Source: Seiridium cupressi | Taxonomy: Eukaryota; Ascomycota; Sordariomycetes; Amphisphaeriales; Sporocadaceae | Reading direction: 5' to 3' | DNA: 64,000 nucleotides | NCBI GenBank assembly: GCA_036674765.1 | Contig: JARVKI010000094.1 | Span: 102,346 to 166,345, forward strand | Shown: one piece after another, positions 1 to 11,214 of the stretch | Numbering within the stretch: position 1 is the first letter of the stretch | Layout of the letters: each line of letters begins with the position of its first letter | Position numbers and translations under genes: made by a program | Notes under the pieces: generated by a model | Database searches by the model: none | Told to the model about the DNA's origin: nothing | The model's input: only the letters and a program-made list of their open reading frames with translations

Positions 1-2288
1 GAGTGCTGAGGTTGTTTCCCAAGTCTATCTCTGGTGACTTGTCCGAGGAAGCGCAGCAAGTGGATTCCCCCTCGGAATCCGAACAAGAAACACAAGAGGC
101 AGAGCATACCGACGAGGAAGACAGAACAAACGGCGAGAAACCCACTGAGGAAGAGCCTACGGCATCGCAAGCCGCGTCAATAGCACGCGGTGGCGGTTTC
201 TCAAAATACTGGCCGTTAGGCGGCGGAGTCAAGAAGGCAGACTCGGATACAGCCTCCATTGCCTCGAAGAAGGACACTTCCGCGGCCGACAAGGACGCAG
301 ACGGCGCGAGTGTCAAGGCTCCGAAGCCCACAGCGGCACCCGCCACGTCCACAAGAACTACACTAGAGGGCAAAGATCTGATGGAGGCTGTTGGCGAGCT
401 CAAGTTCTTCCTCTCCGGGACTCGTGCTCGGCTCCAACGTGTACTCGATCCGGAAACAGGCAAGCTCAAGCGACAAACTTCTACCCTTTCTGGAACGCAA
501 ACTACGCAGTCTTCGCTCGATGACCCGTCAATTACTGCCAATATCGACACGTCATTCCTCATTGACACGTCCAAGTTGGACTCTGAACAACAGCTGGAGG
601 ACTCCATCAAAGAGACGTTTGGACTGGTGGACACTACGCTATTTCGGGTGTACATGTTGTCGCAACCGAATCTTGCCGGCCATCTTTTCCGAATACCCAA
701 CTTTTGTGACCCTAAAGTGGTTAACGAGAAGTTACTACACACCAATCGGTATAGTGAGCTGGTTGAGTTCTTTTATGGCAAGAAGCTGCATCGCGAAGCT
801 TTGACGCTGCTGAGGAGATTTGGTATCGCAGATGAAAGTGATCATGAAGAAAAGAAAGGCTTCGTAAATTGGCTGAAGCCAAAGCTTGGTGCAGGTGGTG
901 AAAAGGACCATGAGCATGACGAAACCCAGGAGCACGATGAAGAGCATGAACGACCGAATGGGGGCGCAGAAGAAATACCGATCGACATCAACGAAGTACC
1001 TTCGCCACTTCGCGGCACGCGACGGACAGTCATGTACCTTCAATCCTTGCCGCCGGAGCTCATTGACCTCATCCTAGAGTTCTCCGAGTGGGTCTTACGC
1101 AGAGAGCCAGATGCGGGCATGGAAGTGTTCTTGGCAGACTCTGAGAACGCCGAAACGCTGCCAAGGGATCGTGTCATCAAGTATCTGGCTGACATTGATG
1201 AAAACCTTGAGCTGAAGTATCTGGAACACATCATTGAAGAGCTTGATGATGCAACACCGGAATTCCATGACCGAGTTGTGGAGTTACGAATCGATAAGCT
1301 CAAGAAAACAAAAGAAGATGATGACGGCAAGACGGAGGCTATTGAGAAGCTGGTACACTTCCTTAGAGAAAGCGGACAGTACAACCTTGGCCAAGCTTAC
1401 AGGCTGATTCCAAGAGATAGTCAGTGGACATGGCCCCCAACTCATTCTTGACTTTTGTGACTAACGAAGTATAGATCCGGCATTCTATGAAGCCCTAGCA
1501 GTTGTTTACAGTAATATGCTCCAGGATAAGCAGGCACTCGAGATCTACGTCTTTAAGATGAAGGACTATACCAAGGCTGAAGAGTGAGTTATCTATTCCT
1601 GCAATGCGTTGATCGGACGTCGTATTGATCAAACCTTAGCTACTGCAACCGCATTCACAAGTCACGACAGGAAGCAACGTCGCGAGCTTCGCCAACCTTG
1701 ACAGCCTTCGGTCGTACATCTCGTCCCTCGTCGTCTCAGCAACGCCAGGTTGACGATTCGGCAGACCCGGACGATCCTGACTCTAACAACTCCATCTACC
1801 ATATACTTCTAGGCCTATATCTTACCCCACCACATCCGTACGAGCCAAACCTCGCCCAGGCACTAGATCTCCTCTCAAGGCATGGCTCGCGTCTCCCAGC
1901 ATCGTCAACGCTATCCCTCATTCCCGACGACCTTCCCGTCAAGGAATTGGAGTCATACTTCGGCGGCCGCATCCGTGCGGCGAACTCGCGACTGGCTGAG
2001 AGTAGGGTTATGGAGGGGATGCGCAAGACCCTACTGGTTGACACTCAGGCGCTTCTGTTGCTGGGCGATGGCATACCCGGTGGTCAAGGTGGGAGAAACA
2101 GAAGGGTTGTGATCGGCGAAGAGCGAATTTGTGGAGTATGCCACAAGAGATTGGGCAATACTGTAATGGCTGTCCTACCGGACAACGGGGTTATCCATTA
2201 TGGTTGTCTTCACAAAGGCGGTGGAAAGAGAACAACCAGTATGAGTGGTGGGCGGTTTACCGCAGGTGCTTGGGGCCGCAGTTCGTAG
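1..2288 (+). CDS. VPS39: VPS39/VAM6-like HOPS tethering subunit, 3' part
   Basis: Partial at the left edge: the frame is open from base 3 without a start, so the N-terminal CNH domain lies outside the window. Exons <1-1419, 1475-1583 and 1640-2288; introns 1420-1474 and 1584-1639 keep frame and join residues reading RLIPRDNPAFYEA and KAEDYCNRIHK. An acidic, Ser/Thr-rich linker comes first. A Vps39 domain-1-like helical block follows (LVDTTLFRVYMLSQP, ... FFYGKKLHREALTLL), with clathrin-type repeat helices. The C-terminal Vps39 domain-2 zinc-finger-like motif is ERICGVCHKRLGNTVMAVLP followed by HYGC. VPS39 is known as a HOPS subunit that tethers late endosomes and vacuoles and binds Rab7/Ypt7. 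It converges with GON7. The family call is strong; the missing N-terminus prevents checking the CNH domain. Confidence 0.9.
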
Positions 2289-2755
2289 TTTGTGGTCGGT
2301 ATCGAGGAGGCTGTATTTTTGAGGTTTTGTATCGCATATGTGCATAGCAACGGTGCTCTCATTCTGGCGTTCTCGCCTTTGCAGAACGGAATACAGACGA
2401 GATATTGGTGGTTATACCCCTTCGTAGAACATGAGATTCGTTGGCTTTTCCAGAACTCGGTGTCAATGTCGTATGTCGTGAGTCCTCTCATCGGCCGCTG
2501 TGTTATGCACCGTTCTAGTCTTTGACTTGAAGGCGTGGCTGCAACCCCAATAGCCTGGTATATCAGAATAAAGTAAGTAGTGGACCAATGCCTTTTTGTA
2601 GGTCTCGGATGTGTCGAGCCTGTCTGTATATTTGTGTCTTCGGGACCGTACGCGTTGAAACCAGGTTCTACCTCCATTCCACCTTACGGTGAGAAGAGGT
2701 GGAGGCGCACGAGCTGTCCCTGGCAGCGGTCAAATTCCGACGAACTCAAGTCTTC
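2289..2755. other. Intergenic, convergent 3' ends of VPS39 and GON7
   Basis: Holds the two 3' untranslated regions. Several open frames overlap it, on both strands, but none has family similarity or plausible splice sites. Nothing else seen. Confidence 0.6.
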
Positions 2756-3145
2756 TCAGTCCTCCTCGACGAGCTCTTCCCCATAGTTCTGCTCCTCGGC
2801 CTCTTCGTCAATTTCCGTCTTTCCCTTCTTCCGCTTGTTGCTCTTCCCGCTCCTGCCGCCCGCTACGTCGCCTCCGCCTGCAAGCGCGGCTTCGGCGTCG
2901 CGGCGCTTGTCTTCTTCCATTCGCGTGGTCAGGGCCTCGTTGATTTGCGTTTGCGTCGAGGTTATCGCTGTGCGCAGGGCGTGGAGGTAGGTTGTCGGTG
3001 GCGCGGTGGCAGTGGATGGGAGGGTGGGGAGGGGGCTCGTGAATGTGAAAGGTTCCGAGGGCGAGGTTGAGGAGGTGTTGGTATATTGCGCGACAAGGGA
3101 GGCGGCTGGCGGTGAGGAGGATGTCGTGGTCGCCATGTCGTACAA
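2756..3145 (-). CDS. GON7: EKC/KEOPS complex subunit GON7
   Basis: Single exon, 129 aa, minus strand. The protein fits the small fungal Gon7 family: a Ser/Thr-rich N-terminus (ASLVAQYTN...PFTFTSPLP), a conserved helical core (TTYLHALRTAITSTQTQIN, then LTTRMEEDK), a basic patch GKSNKRKKGK and an acidic tail EEAEEQNYGEE. Gon7 is known as an intrinsically disordered-type subunit of KEOPS, which makes the t6A modification on ANN-decoding tRNAs and affects telomeres and transcription. Two starts are possible: Met1 at 3145 or Met4 at 3136; the second gives MATTTSS and resembles usual family starts. Length is normal for the family. Confidence 0.85.
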   Translation of the reverse strand: MYDMATTTSSSPPAASLVAQYTNTSSTSPSEPFTFTSPLPTLPSTATAPPTTYLHALRTAITSTQTQINEALTTRMEEDKRRDAEAALAGGGDVAGGRSGKSNKRKKGKTEIDEEAEEQNYGEELVEED

Positions 3146-4005
3146 ATGGTGCGAAAATGGTGCGGTTGGAGGTGGGTAATCTCGTGGGAGGATTTGTCTT
3201 GTGCTGAAGTGAGCAAAGAAAAGTGCTAGTCACTTCTTACATTAGGTATTTGTTGTTGAACGGTGATGAGCTATCTTATCATCCACGGTGGGGTACATTT
3301 CTACCGCTGTGATGGTGCGGGGTCGGTCCAAAAAGGTAGCCCAAAACTACCGGTGTATTGAATACTCATACGGACATCCAGGTTGAAGCTTGCAGGAACT
3401 GCGAAACTTACTTTATACATCTTATACTGATCTCTTCCCTTTTCTCCACTCCGCCTTTCTTTACCGTCTTGTTGTTTGGGATATTTATAAGTTGGCATTG
3501 TTATATCTGCTAAACTGCTCGGTTTTACGGACTATGTATAAACCCTGAACTCAGTTTGGGCGGGAGAGAGAATATTTGCAATATAAAACTATCATAATAT
3601 GTATCTCTCCTACGCCAGATCATTTTGAAGGGCTAATATTTTTTTTTTCTTTTTACGTCGATCACACACGTTCCGGTATCTTAGTATACTGCCAAGTCGG
3701 TTTATCTAATATATCGCAGTAGAAACGCGTGGCTTATATGAGAATGCTTGCAGTTAGGCGGCCATTCTCACACGTCGAGTAGACGTTATTGGAAGGGACG
3801 AGGCATGTTGCTAAGCGCCTTGCAACGACCCACCGTTCCCATTTGACCTAATGCACATGCCGAGTTACTAAAAAGTAATCAGATGCCATCTCCTGCCTCA
3901 CGAGAATGCGAGTTTAGACAAAACACCACAGAGATAACATTACAGTAGTAGCTGATCAATTATTGATTGAGTCTAACAACGGCTTGCCATGGATTCTTTG
4001 ACAAC
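3146..4005. other. Intergenic between GON7 promoter and RID-like 3' end
   Basis: Contains the GON7 upstream region and the tail of the methyltransferase transcription unit. A T-rich tract lies near 3640-3655. No gene, RNA gene or repeat recognised. Confidence 0.5.
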
Positions 4006-6219
4006 TCAAGTCGGGACGTCTTCATCGTCATCAAGAACTACAATCGGACTGTTTTGGCCAGAACCTGCCGGCGAGTCAGCGGTGAGGTCAATGGGGCTGC
4101 TGGGCTGACCTCTGTTCATTTGACTTGGATCGATGCAGAAAATATGCCCATCAATATCCATGAAGTCCACACCGCTGTCCGAATCAATGCTATTTCGTCG
4201 CTTCACATTCACTCGTATGAACTGAATGTCATCATCAACTTCACTTTCCACCAAGTCATACTCGGGTTCTTCCTCATACATGGCTTGCTCCTCGACAGGT
4301 CTGACGCGATCTTCCTTCTCAAGCCACCTCAGCAGATGCGTGTATAGCACTCGCACGCCACAGGGTGGAAAGGCATTGCCAATCTGCTTCTTCGCGTTCT
4401 GAGGGTGAAATTGATAGGACGTGGGAAATCCGTTCATCGTGGCCAGTTCACGCAGGGTGAAATCGCGCTTGCCGCTGAAGTGGTAGTTCCCGTATCCGCC
4501 ATGCGTAGTGATGCAGCGCGCCAAAGGGATCTCAGGGTCCCATGGCTCCTTGAACCGTATGTGCTTCTTATTGTGCAGGGTGGCATCTGGAGGTATCCGT
4601 CTCATTGCATCCATGACAGTCACGAGGGGTTTGAGCGTGCTTCCCGGCGTCGGATTCTTCATGTGGGTTCCTGGAGGGATTGTGGGAAGGCTCTCTCCAG
4701 GGCACGCACCGATCATGATCAGCCGGTTACGTCTCGATGCGGTGCCCCATTCAAGGAGATCGACCACTTTCCAGCGGATTGAGTAGCTGAGCTGGGTGAA
4801 GCCGTGGATCAGTGCGTTGAAGTAGTGCTCAAATCGCGGGTGGAGTATGCCGTACGTCTGTTCGAGAGTAAAGAGACGAGGCTTGAGTTTCTTGATGAGC
4901 TCGTGGCATGAAAAGAGCACAGCAATGTTGGCTTCATCATTGCGTCCGGGCACCGTGTGCGCCGGAGACCAGAATTGACAAGGTGGGGATAGGTGCACAA
5001 CATCAACGTGGTCACTCTTCCCTCCCCAGATAAGGTCCTCCTTGATGAACTTCCAGATATCCTCTTCTCGCAGATCAGCTTGAGGAAAGTTCTTCTGGTG
5101 TGTCATACAGGCATGCGGAGCATTGTCGCATGCCACACGGACATGGAATCCTGCCTGTTGTGCGCCTAGGGATGTTCCTCCGGCACCAGAGAACATATCG
5201 CCCAATGTGTATCTCTGACCAGGCATCTTGTCGATCCATGATGTTGAAGCATCAGATTCCAGTTCCAGCCTCTCGACGGCTCTGAGGTCTTGCCCTGTGT
5301 TCATGTTGTATGAGCCCCCGCGTAATTTGCTGCCTCGCCAGCGGTTCAATCGCGCAGTGTCGTTGGCCTTCCCGCGTGCTGTCGACAGTTCCTCGGCTCT
5401 CAGATGAGCCAGGATGTATTGACAGGGTGCCTGTCTACTCTCTCTGGCTCTGGCGCTCCTATACATCAACTGGTACTTCCAACGACAACAAAGCAATCCA
5501 TTGCGTTCGATTTCTTCGACCGTTGCATAAATATTCTCGAATCGGTTCAGTGGGAAATCGGCATTGGTGCAGCGAAGGTTGCGGGTCCGAATGATGTCTG
5601 TCACCGGTACCTCAACGGCAGCCTGTATTTCATCATCACGTTCATCGTCCTCGTCAATCTGGAGAATAAGGCATACTTCGTTACGATAACGTGGGAGCCG
5701 GCATCGGAGAAACCTGGTCCGAGCAAAGGGGAGGCCTCGAAGTACGACACCCTTGGACGTTTGGATGATGTGCTGAATCTTCAAGTATGACGCGTGGTAC
5801 AGATCCTTGATTTCGACGATCTCAACCACCACACCAGGTTTCAGTCGGCATTTGCCAGAATCATGGTTTAATTCTTTGAGCAGTGTATTTTCTTCAATCG
5901 GACGATTTCGTGCTGGTTCTGGGACTGTTTGGGTGCTTGTCTCGCCAACGACCGACTCGGAACTTGGCTCATCATCGGTTAAGTCAGTGACAGTCGCGAT
6001 GCCTGGTCGCAAGCCTTCCTCGGCCCTTTCTTCATCGGCTTCAGGAGACTCTTCCTTGATTGCAAATTCTTGCTCATCAGTTTCGTCGTTGAAATTTCGA
6101 GGTTGGCAACAGAAGGTAAACTGTCTCTCAACTGATGCTTGAATGTCATCAATGGGCATCTCTTCATCTGCCATTGTCTGTAATGACCCCATGAATTCAT
6201 TTCGATCATCCATACTCAT
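4006..6219 (-). CDS. rid: RID/Masc1-type C5-cytosine DNA methyltransferase
   Basis: Single exon of 737 aa. The N-terminal ~330 residues hold an acidic stretch and a BAH-like region. The methyltransferase domain follows: motif I DMFSGAGGTS (341-350), motif IV SPPCQ with catalytic Cys414, motif VI as EQT (453-455) rather than the usual ENV, motif VIII TASRRNRL (493-500), and motif X QIGNAFPP (612-619). EQT is known in the fungal Masc1/RID group; the length suits RID better than DIM-2, which is about twice as long. The C-terminal tail (about 100 aa) is acidic and Asp/Ser-rich. RID is required for repeat-induced point mutation in Neurospora and Masc1 for premeiotic methylation in Ascobolus. Start at 6219 is the first ATG; Met3 is also possible. 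All catalytic motifs look intact. Confidence 0.92.
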   Translation of the reverse strand: MSMDDRNEFMGSLQTMADEEMPIDDIQASVERQFTFCCQPRNFNDETDEQEFAIKEESPEADEERAEEGLRPGIATVTDLTDDEPSSESVVGETSTQTVPEPARNRPIEENTLLKELNHDSGKCRLKPGVVVEIVEIKDLYHASYLKIQHIIQTSKGVVLRGLPFARTRFLRCRLPRYRNEVCLILQIDEDDERDDEIQAAVEVPVTDIIRTRNLRCTNADFPLNRFENIYATVEEIERNGLLCCRWKYQLMYRSARARESRQAPCQYILAHLRAEELSTARGKANDTARLNRWRGSKLRGGSYNMNTGQDLRAVERLELESDASTSWIDKMPGQRYTLGDMFSGAGGTSLGAQQAGFHVRVACDNAPHACMTHQKNFPQADLREEDIWKFIKEDLIWGGKSDHVDVVHLSPPCQFWSPAHTVPGRNDEANIAVLFSCHELIKKLKPRLFTLEQTYGILHPRFEHYFNALIHGFTQLSYSIRWKVVDLLEWGTASRRNRLIMIGACPGESLPTIPPGTHMKNPTPGSTLKPLVTVMDAMRRIPPDATLHNKKHIRFKEPWDPEIPLARCITTHGGYGNYHFSGKRDFTLRELATMNGFPTSYQFHPQNAKKQIGNAFPPCGVRVLYTHLLRWLEKEDRVRPVEEQAMYEEEPEYDLVESEVDDDIQFIRVNVKRRNSIDSDSGVDFMDIDGHIFCIDPSQMNRGQPSSPIDLTADSPAGSGQNSPIVVLDDDEDVPT

Positions 6220-7491
6220 GCCAAGTGTGTTTTAGCTTGGTATTTCAAGCATGAATTGGTTACCTCCATGAACCTCCAAAATAAAGTAGTAGCCGGTCAG
6301 TTGACAGATTTTATCAGCGTGATCACTGCGGTTAAGTCTCACATGGCAGCCTGGAACTTTCTTCCTTTATCTTCTTCTTTTACCTCAAAGTTCATTGCTA
6401 TTTACAAGTTGCATACAGTAGCAGTTGGTAGCATTGAAAGAAAGTATTAAGACGCACTGTGACTCCTTATAACTTCATACCTCAAGACGACATAAAGCGC
6501 ACACAAACTGACATAGAAAATTCAAGATTCCTTTTCCCACATCTTGAATTAGGAGGAGACATTTGAAAGGAACATATTGCTAGTCAATCACGTCATTCCA
6601 TCGAAGTCGTCACACATTTGAAGGAAGGAAAGTCCAGAGTCGGGTGGACCGTGAGCCCTTAAACATTACTCTGAAACCTGTCTGATTTCCAAGATAATAA
6701 AAGTCGAGAGTAATTTTCAAGCGCCCGAAATAATGCCCTTGTTATTGTCCCACTCAGCAAGGCTATAACGTAATCGTATTCATGGCCACAGACTACAACC
6801 TCAGAAACAATGAGTAGCCTTGACACTATCTTTAAGTTTATCAGTAGACGCATGGCCCCTTAATGCTAATTTATAGAAGTTTCCAACATTGCATCTCTGG
6901 GAAATTGCAAACGAGTATACACGTAGACTGAACCACGTGGCGCCCCTTGCGAGGTAGTCAGGAGTAGCCATTAAGGGGAACGCAGGATCAGCTTGGCCAC
7001 AATGCACCTTGATTATATGGAACACAGACCTACTTAAACCAATATTGGATTGATATGAGTAAACAAGATTTGTTCGAGAAACATCCTTTGCCACCTTTGA
7101 CTATAGTGCCAAGCTTATATGCTTGAACGACCTCAGACTGTCGACCAGTCCGGCATTGTCTATGTCAGCGATAAGCGCCTTGGCGACTGCGGTGCGCCCC
7201 ACGACTGCGACACAAGAAAAGACTTGGCTTCGGGCGGATCTCTCCGCAAGGCAGTTGGTAAGAGTTGCCCAGAACAATTGAAGAAGGACGTTCTGGCAGG
7301 CTCGCACCAGCACACTTGGCGTTCTCTGGGTGACGATTGCCGAAGGAGTTCGCCATCCGCCATGGAGGCCACGAAGGAGATCGTGACCGCGGGCTTCCGA
7401 GCTTCAAATAGATGATCCACGCCCCCATATCCTTCATCCATTAAGGCCATCAAGGTACTGCAGCCCGAACTCACTGACCAAAGTCGCAAAC
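6220..7491. other. Intergenic between divergent RID-like and aminopeptidase genes
   Basis: Upstream region for two divergent genes. Open frames at 7101-7507 overlap on both strands but lack family similarity. No supported gene, RNA or repeat. Confidence 0.5.
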
Positions 7492-8825
7492 ATGGTCCGC
7501 ATCCCAACTCTCGCCCTCCTCGGCGCCGTCGCGATCAATGTCTCCACTGTTCTCGGCGCCGTGGCTTCGGACTCCTTCCCGAGTAACGTGGCGGAAGGAC
7601 TCCGCCTCGTCAAGGCTTCGGATGAAGATCCGGGCACTTGGATGACGGAGGAGGAGAAGTACGAGAAGTTCACCTCCAAGCGCTTGGGATTCGTTGATAT
7701 CACCGATACTATGGTACAAAGGCCATTCATATATTCTCCTTCAATAAAACTGACATGCCGCCCAGGAACTCGAGGCTCTTCGCATTGGCAGAATCTCGAA
7801 TAACTTCGAAGTGCAAGCCGCCGTCTTCCCCACTGCTCCGAGCCATCAAGCTGAAGCCAATGCTCTTATCGCCAATGTCCAGCAGACCACGCTTAGCTCA
7901 TGGCTCAACACTATGGCGGCTTTCTATAACCGCTACTATAAGGGTTCGTATGCTGCTACTAGTTCAGCATGGATGTACAACACCGTGGTCGATATCGCAT
8001 CCGCGAACTCGGCAATCACCGTCAAGCAGTTCACACACTCGTATAACCAACCCAGTGTCATCGCTGCTATTCCGGGTAACTCTACTGAGGTGATTGTGGT
8101 GTCGGCTCACTATGACAGTATCGGCAGCCCAGCGAACGGCAGAGCGCCGGGTGCAGATGACAATGCTTCGGGCATCATCGTCATCCTTGAGGCACTCCGA
8201 GTCTTGGCAAATGCCAAGTATAAGGGTGGCAACACCCTTGAGTTTCACTTCTACTCTGGTAAACAATGTTACAACTCACGCGGCGCGCATATACTAACAT
8301 GAGCTCAGGCGAGGAGGGCGGCTGCCTCGGATCCCGTGATGTTATGCAATCCTACAAAAAGGCCGGTGTCGAGGTCCTTGCAGTTATGAATCAAGATATG
8401 ACCGGATACTCGCCTAACAACGTCATTGCTGTCTACACCGACTATGTCGACACTGGTCTCACCGCATTCCTCAAGAAGCTCGTACCCGTATACAGTGATC
8501 TGCCCCTATCCACAGATACCTGCGGCTACGCTTGCAGTGACCAGTGAGTGTATTGCGTCATCATATCACCTGTACTAGCTAACATGTCGCAGCGCTTCCG
8601 CCAGAGACGCAGGATATCCCGCTGGATATGTTTGCGACGAGAACATGGAAGACTCCAGCCCCTACATCCACTCTTCTTCAGATGCGGTTTCGACAGTCAG
8701 CATTCCGCATGTGTACCAGCATGCCAAAGTGAGTCCTCAGCATCACATTAAACCATTACCCGACCGGGAATTAATGCCTCCACTAGTACACTGTTGGATT
8801 CCTCGTCGAGGCTTCCTACTTCTAG
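7492..8825 (+). CDS. Secreted leucine aminopeptidase, M28 family
   Basis: Five exons: 7492-7713, 7766-8258, 8309-8543, 8593-8728, 8787-8825, giving 374 aa; each intron is GT-AG and phase-consistent. Residues 1-22 form a signal peptide (MVRIPTLALLGAVAINVSTV...), followed by a propeptide-like segment. Zinc-peptidase motifs are present: SAHYDS (His189), GADDNASG (bridging Asp near 205), catalytic/ligand pair EEGG (Glu240-241), NQDMTGY (Asp268) and PYIHSSSD (His343). The order matches LAP1-type extracellular aminopeptidases, which remove N-terminal residues from peptides during external protein digestion. The last exon codes only 12 residues, YTVGFLVEASYF. Divergent from the RID-like gene. Confidence 0.92.
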
Positions 8826-9307
8826 AAAAACAGAACATCATACCGATTATCACTCTTGTCAATCATCATGAAACCAGGTTTTTGTAGTAATAAGGAACCA
8901 TGATTATTTCGCCGTTGTAATGTTTCAGTGAGATTCGTGTAATTTCCATGTCGCGTATTCCATAAATGCCTGGCAATCAGGTAGACCAAGTGTAAGCTAG
9001 AGGGGTTGCCATATGCAGTAAGCAACTAATGTAACCTACAATGTAAATGTAGCGAACCAATAGCCTGTCCTTTAGCTAAGTTTTATCTTGACAGCAATGT
9101 CTACGTCACGGACTGATGCACTTTTGTTTACATTCCATCAACTCTAACATGTACCGTAAATTCTTCGCGCGTCAAACTGCTTTTGCTTTCCAATATGCAC
9201 CTCCTCTAAGGATACTGACTTAACTCCCGCCTACGCTGGCACCGCTTATATTTCTGAAGGCGGCAGGGACCGGGGTCGGGACCGTTCCGTATCCGCGCAG
9301 AGTCGAT
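8826..9307. other. Intergenic upstream of TAP-like hydrolase
   Basis: Aminopeptidase 3' region, then the upstream region of the next gene. Nothing recognised. Confidence 0.5.
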
Positions 9308-11214
9308 ATGAAGGGCCTCAACTACCAAAAGGCCCAGCGCATTCACCATGTGAAAAGACTCGTCGGAGCCTTCGTCTTATTGACTTGCATATTCTTCTCT
9401 TCAAACTTTATCCGTACATCAATCTTGGAGCTCATCTCTATGCCGGCGTCCGACGAAGTCGCCAACGCCGTCGGCTTTGTCTGGGAATCCTTGACGCCAT
9501 CTAGAGAGCTGAGTTATCATCCTTGCTATGGTAAATTTCAATGTGCTCGAATCGAACTGCCAATGGACTGGACGGCAGATGCAGCGCGTCAGTGGGATCA
9601 CACAGTAGCAATTGCCCTTATCAAGCTAGCAGCCAACGTATCTGCCTCGGATCCCAGCTATGGTAGCGAGATCTATGTCAATCCGGGTGGTCCAGGAGCA
9701 TCTGGTGTGGAATTTGCGCGTGCTGCAGGCGCTTCACTCGCCAGGTTCGTGAGCGCAGGGGCTGGAAAGACCGCCAAGCAATTCGATATCGTCGGGTTCG
9801 ATCCACGGGGGGTCATGCATTCTACGCCTCGGCCAACATGCTTCCCAGATCTCAAGGCGCCACAGTTATGGTATCACATGACTGAGGCATATGAGTCGCC
9901 AACGGATTCGAATGCAACCTTCACCCGCTTGCTGGCACGGACTGCGGCATACAGGAAGATGTGCGATCCAGGGAAAAAGAAGTCGGGCAGCGAGCTGCTA
10001 AAGCGGCACTTGTCAAGCGCATATGTAGCTCGGGATTTGCTTGCCATCCTTGACCGGAGTGGTGAAGCGACATTCCAACTCGTTCGAGCCAGCCAAGGGC
10101 AGTGGTCTATCAACAGTGGTGAGGAATCGCCCAAAGCTATGCTCCGCTATTGGGGCTTCAGCTATGGCACAGTGCTTGGTGGTTACTTTGCCTCCCTGTT
10201 TCCAGACCGAGTAGAGCACCTGCTTCTCGATGCCAATGCAAATTTTGAGCACTGGATTTCTGGGAATCGCACCAGCATCCTGCCCCAATCCTACGGAGCA
10301 TTGAGGAATCCCTTTCGGCATGCCATGCCGCCGGCAAGGAAAGATGTTCCCTTTACGAAGAGGACGGACCGGTGGAGATTGAACGAATTGTTTTGAGTAA
10401 CCTGGAGAAGTTGCGCAAATCACCAATGGCCATATGGAAAGATGGAATGCTAGTCCCGGAAGTACTGACCTACGAGATGGTAATCAACACCTTGTTTGAA
10501 TCACTTTACTCTCCGTACCGCGCCTTTCCGCCACTGAGTGAGCGGTTGGCCGCTCTGGGGGGTGCCAGGAATATAACAGCGCTGGAATATTTCCTACCTA
10601 CGCGCGATTTTACATGCACGGATGACATCTGTCGCTCGCCAGGCTGTGTGGACAAGGTGGAATTGTTCCTCGAGCCTGGACTCGCGTTCCTGAATAGCGA
10701 CTCCCTCCTCTGTGGGTCATCGGGAGACTTCTTCGAAATCGCTAAAATGCTGAAGAAGCAATCCCCATTATTCGGCGAAAAATTCCAGGTTGATGTCGCA
10801 ACTGGATTGAATGCCTGGCCGGTGGAACCAAAATGGAAATTCACCGGACCTATGGGCGGACGAACTAAGCACCCGATACTGTTCATTGGCAATGCCGGAG
10901 ATCCCGTGGGTCCAGTGCAGAACGCCATGGATAATGCGAAGCTCTTCGAAGGCGCTGTCGCATTGACCCAAGATTCTATCGCACATGGCTCGATATCAGC
11001 GCCGAGTCTGTGCACTGCCCGCTATGTACGTGATTACTTCCAGGATGGGACGTTGCCAGATGAGGGGACCATTTGTAAGCCGGACTGGCTCCCATTTGAG
11101 GAACCAAGAGCAGTGCATGATTTGATGCATGGTGATATACAGCTGATGAACGCCATCCTAGAGATGATGAATTTTGAGGGATACACAAAGTTTGATGGAA
11201 GCGTGCGTGTTTGA
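9308..11214 (+). pseudogene. TAP-like alpha/beta hydrolase (S33) with one frameshift
   Basis: Two overlapping frames together make one protein of about 635 aa. A membrane anchor lies at residues 19-35 (LVGAFVLLTCIFF). Alpha/beta-hydrolase features follow: NPGGPGASG (oxyanion loop), IVGFDPRGV, nucleophile elbow GFSYG (Ser285), then LLLDANANFEHW. After about base 10295 the homologous frame shifts by one: the other frame reads SIEESLSACHAAGKERCSLY and continues to the C-terminal TAP-like domain with FIGNAGDPVGP (Asp) and DSIAHGS (His). No intron fits the gap, so one base is missing near 10295-10297. Everything else, including the triad, is intact, so this could be a recent mutation or a sequencing error. 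Family members are known as tripeptidyl aminopeptidase-like hydrolases. The stop of the first frame is at 10396. Confidence 0.8.

Noticed and set aside
2210..2677. 155-aa minus-strand frame
   Set aside because: Overlaps the VPS39 stop and 3' region antisense; no family resemblance.
7101..7507. Overlapping frames on both strands upstream of the aminopeptidase
   Set aside because: Several mutually overlapping frames in a promoter region; none matches a family.
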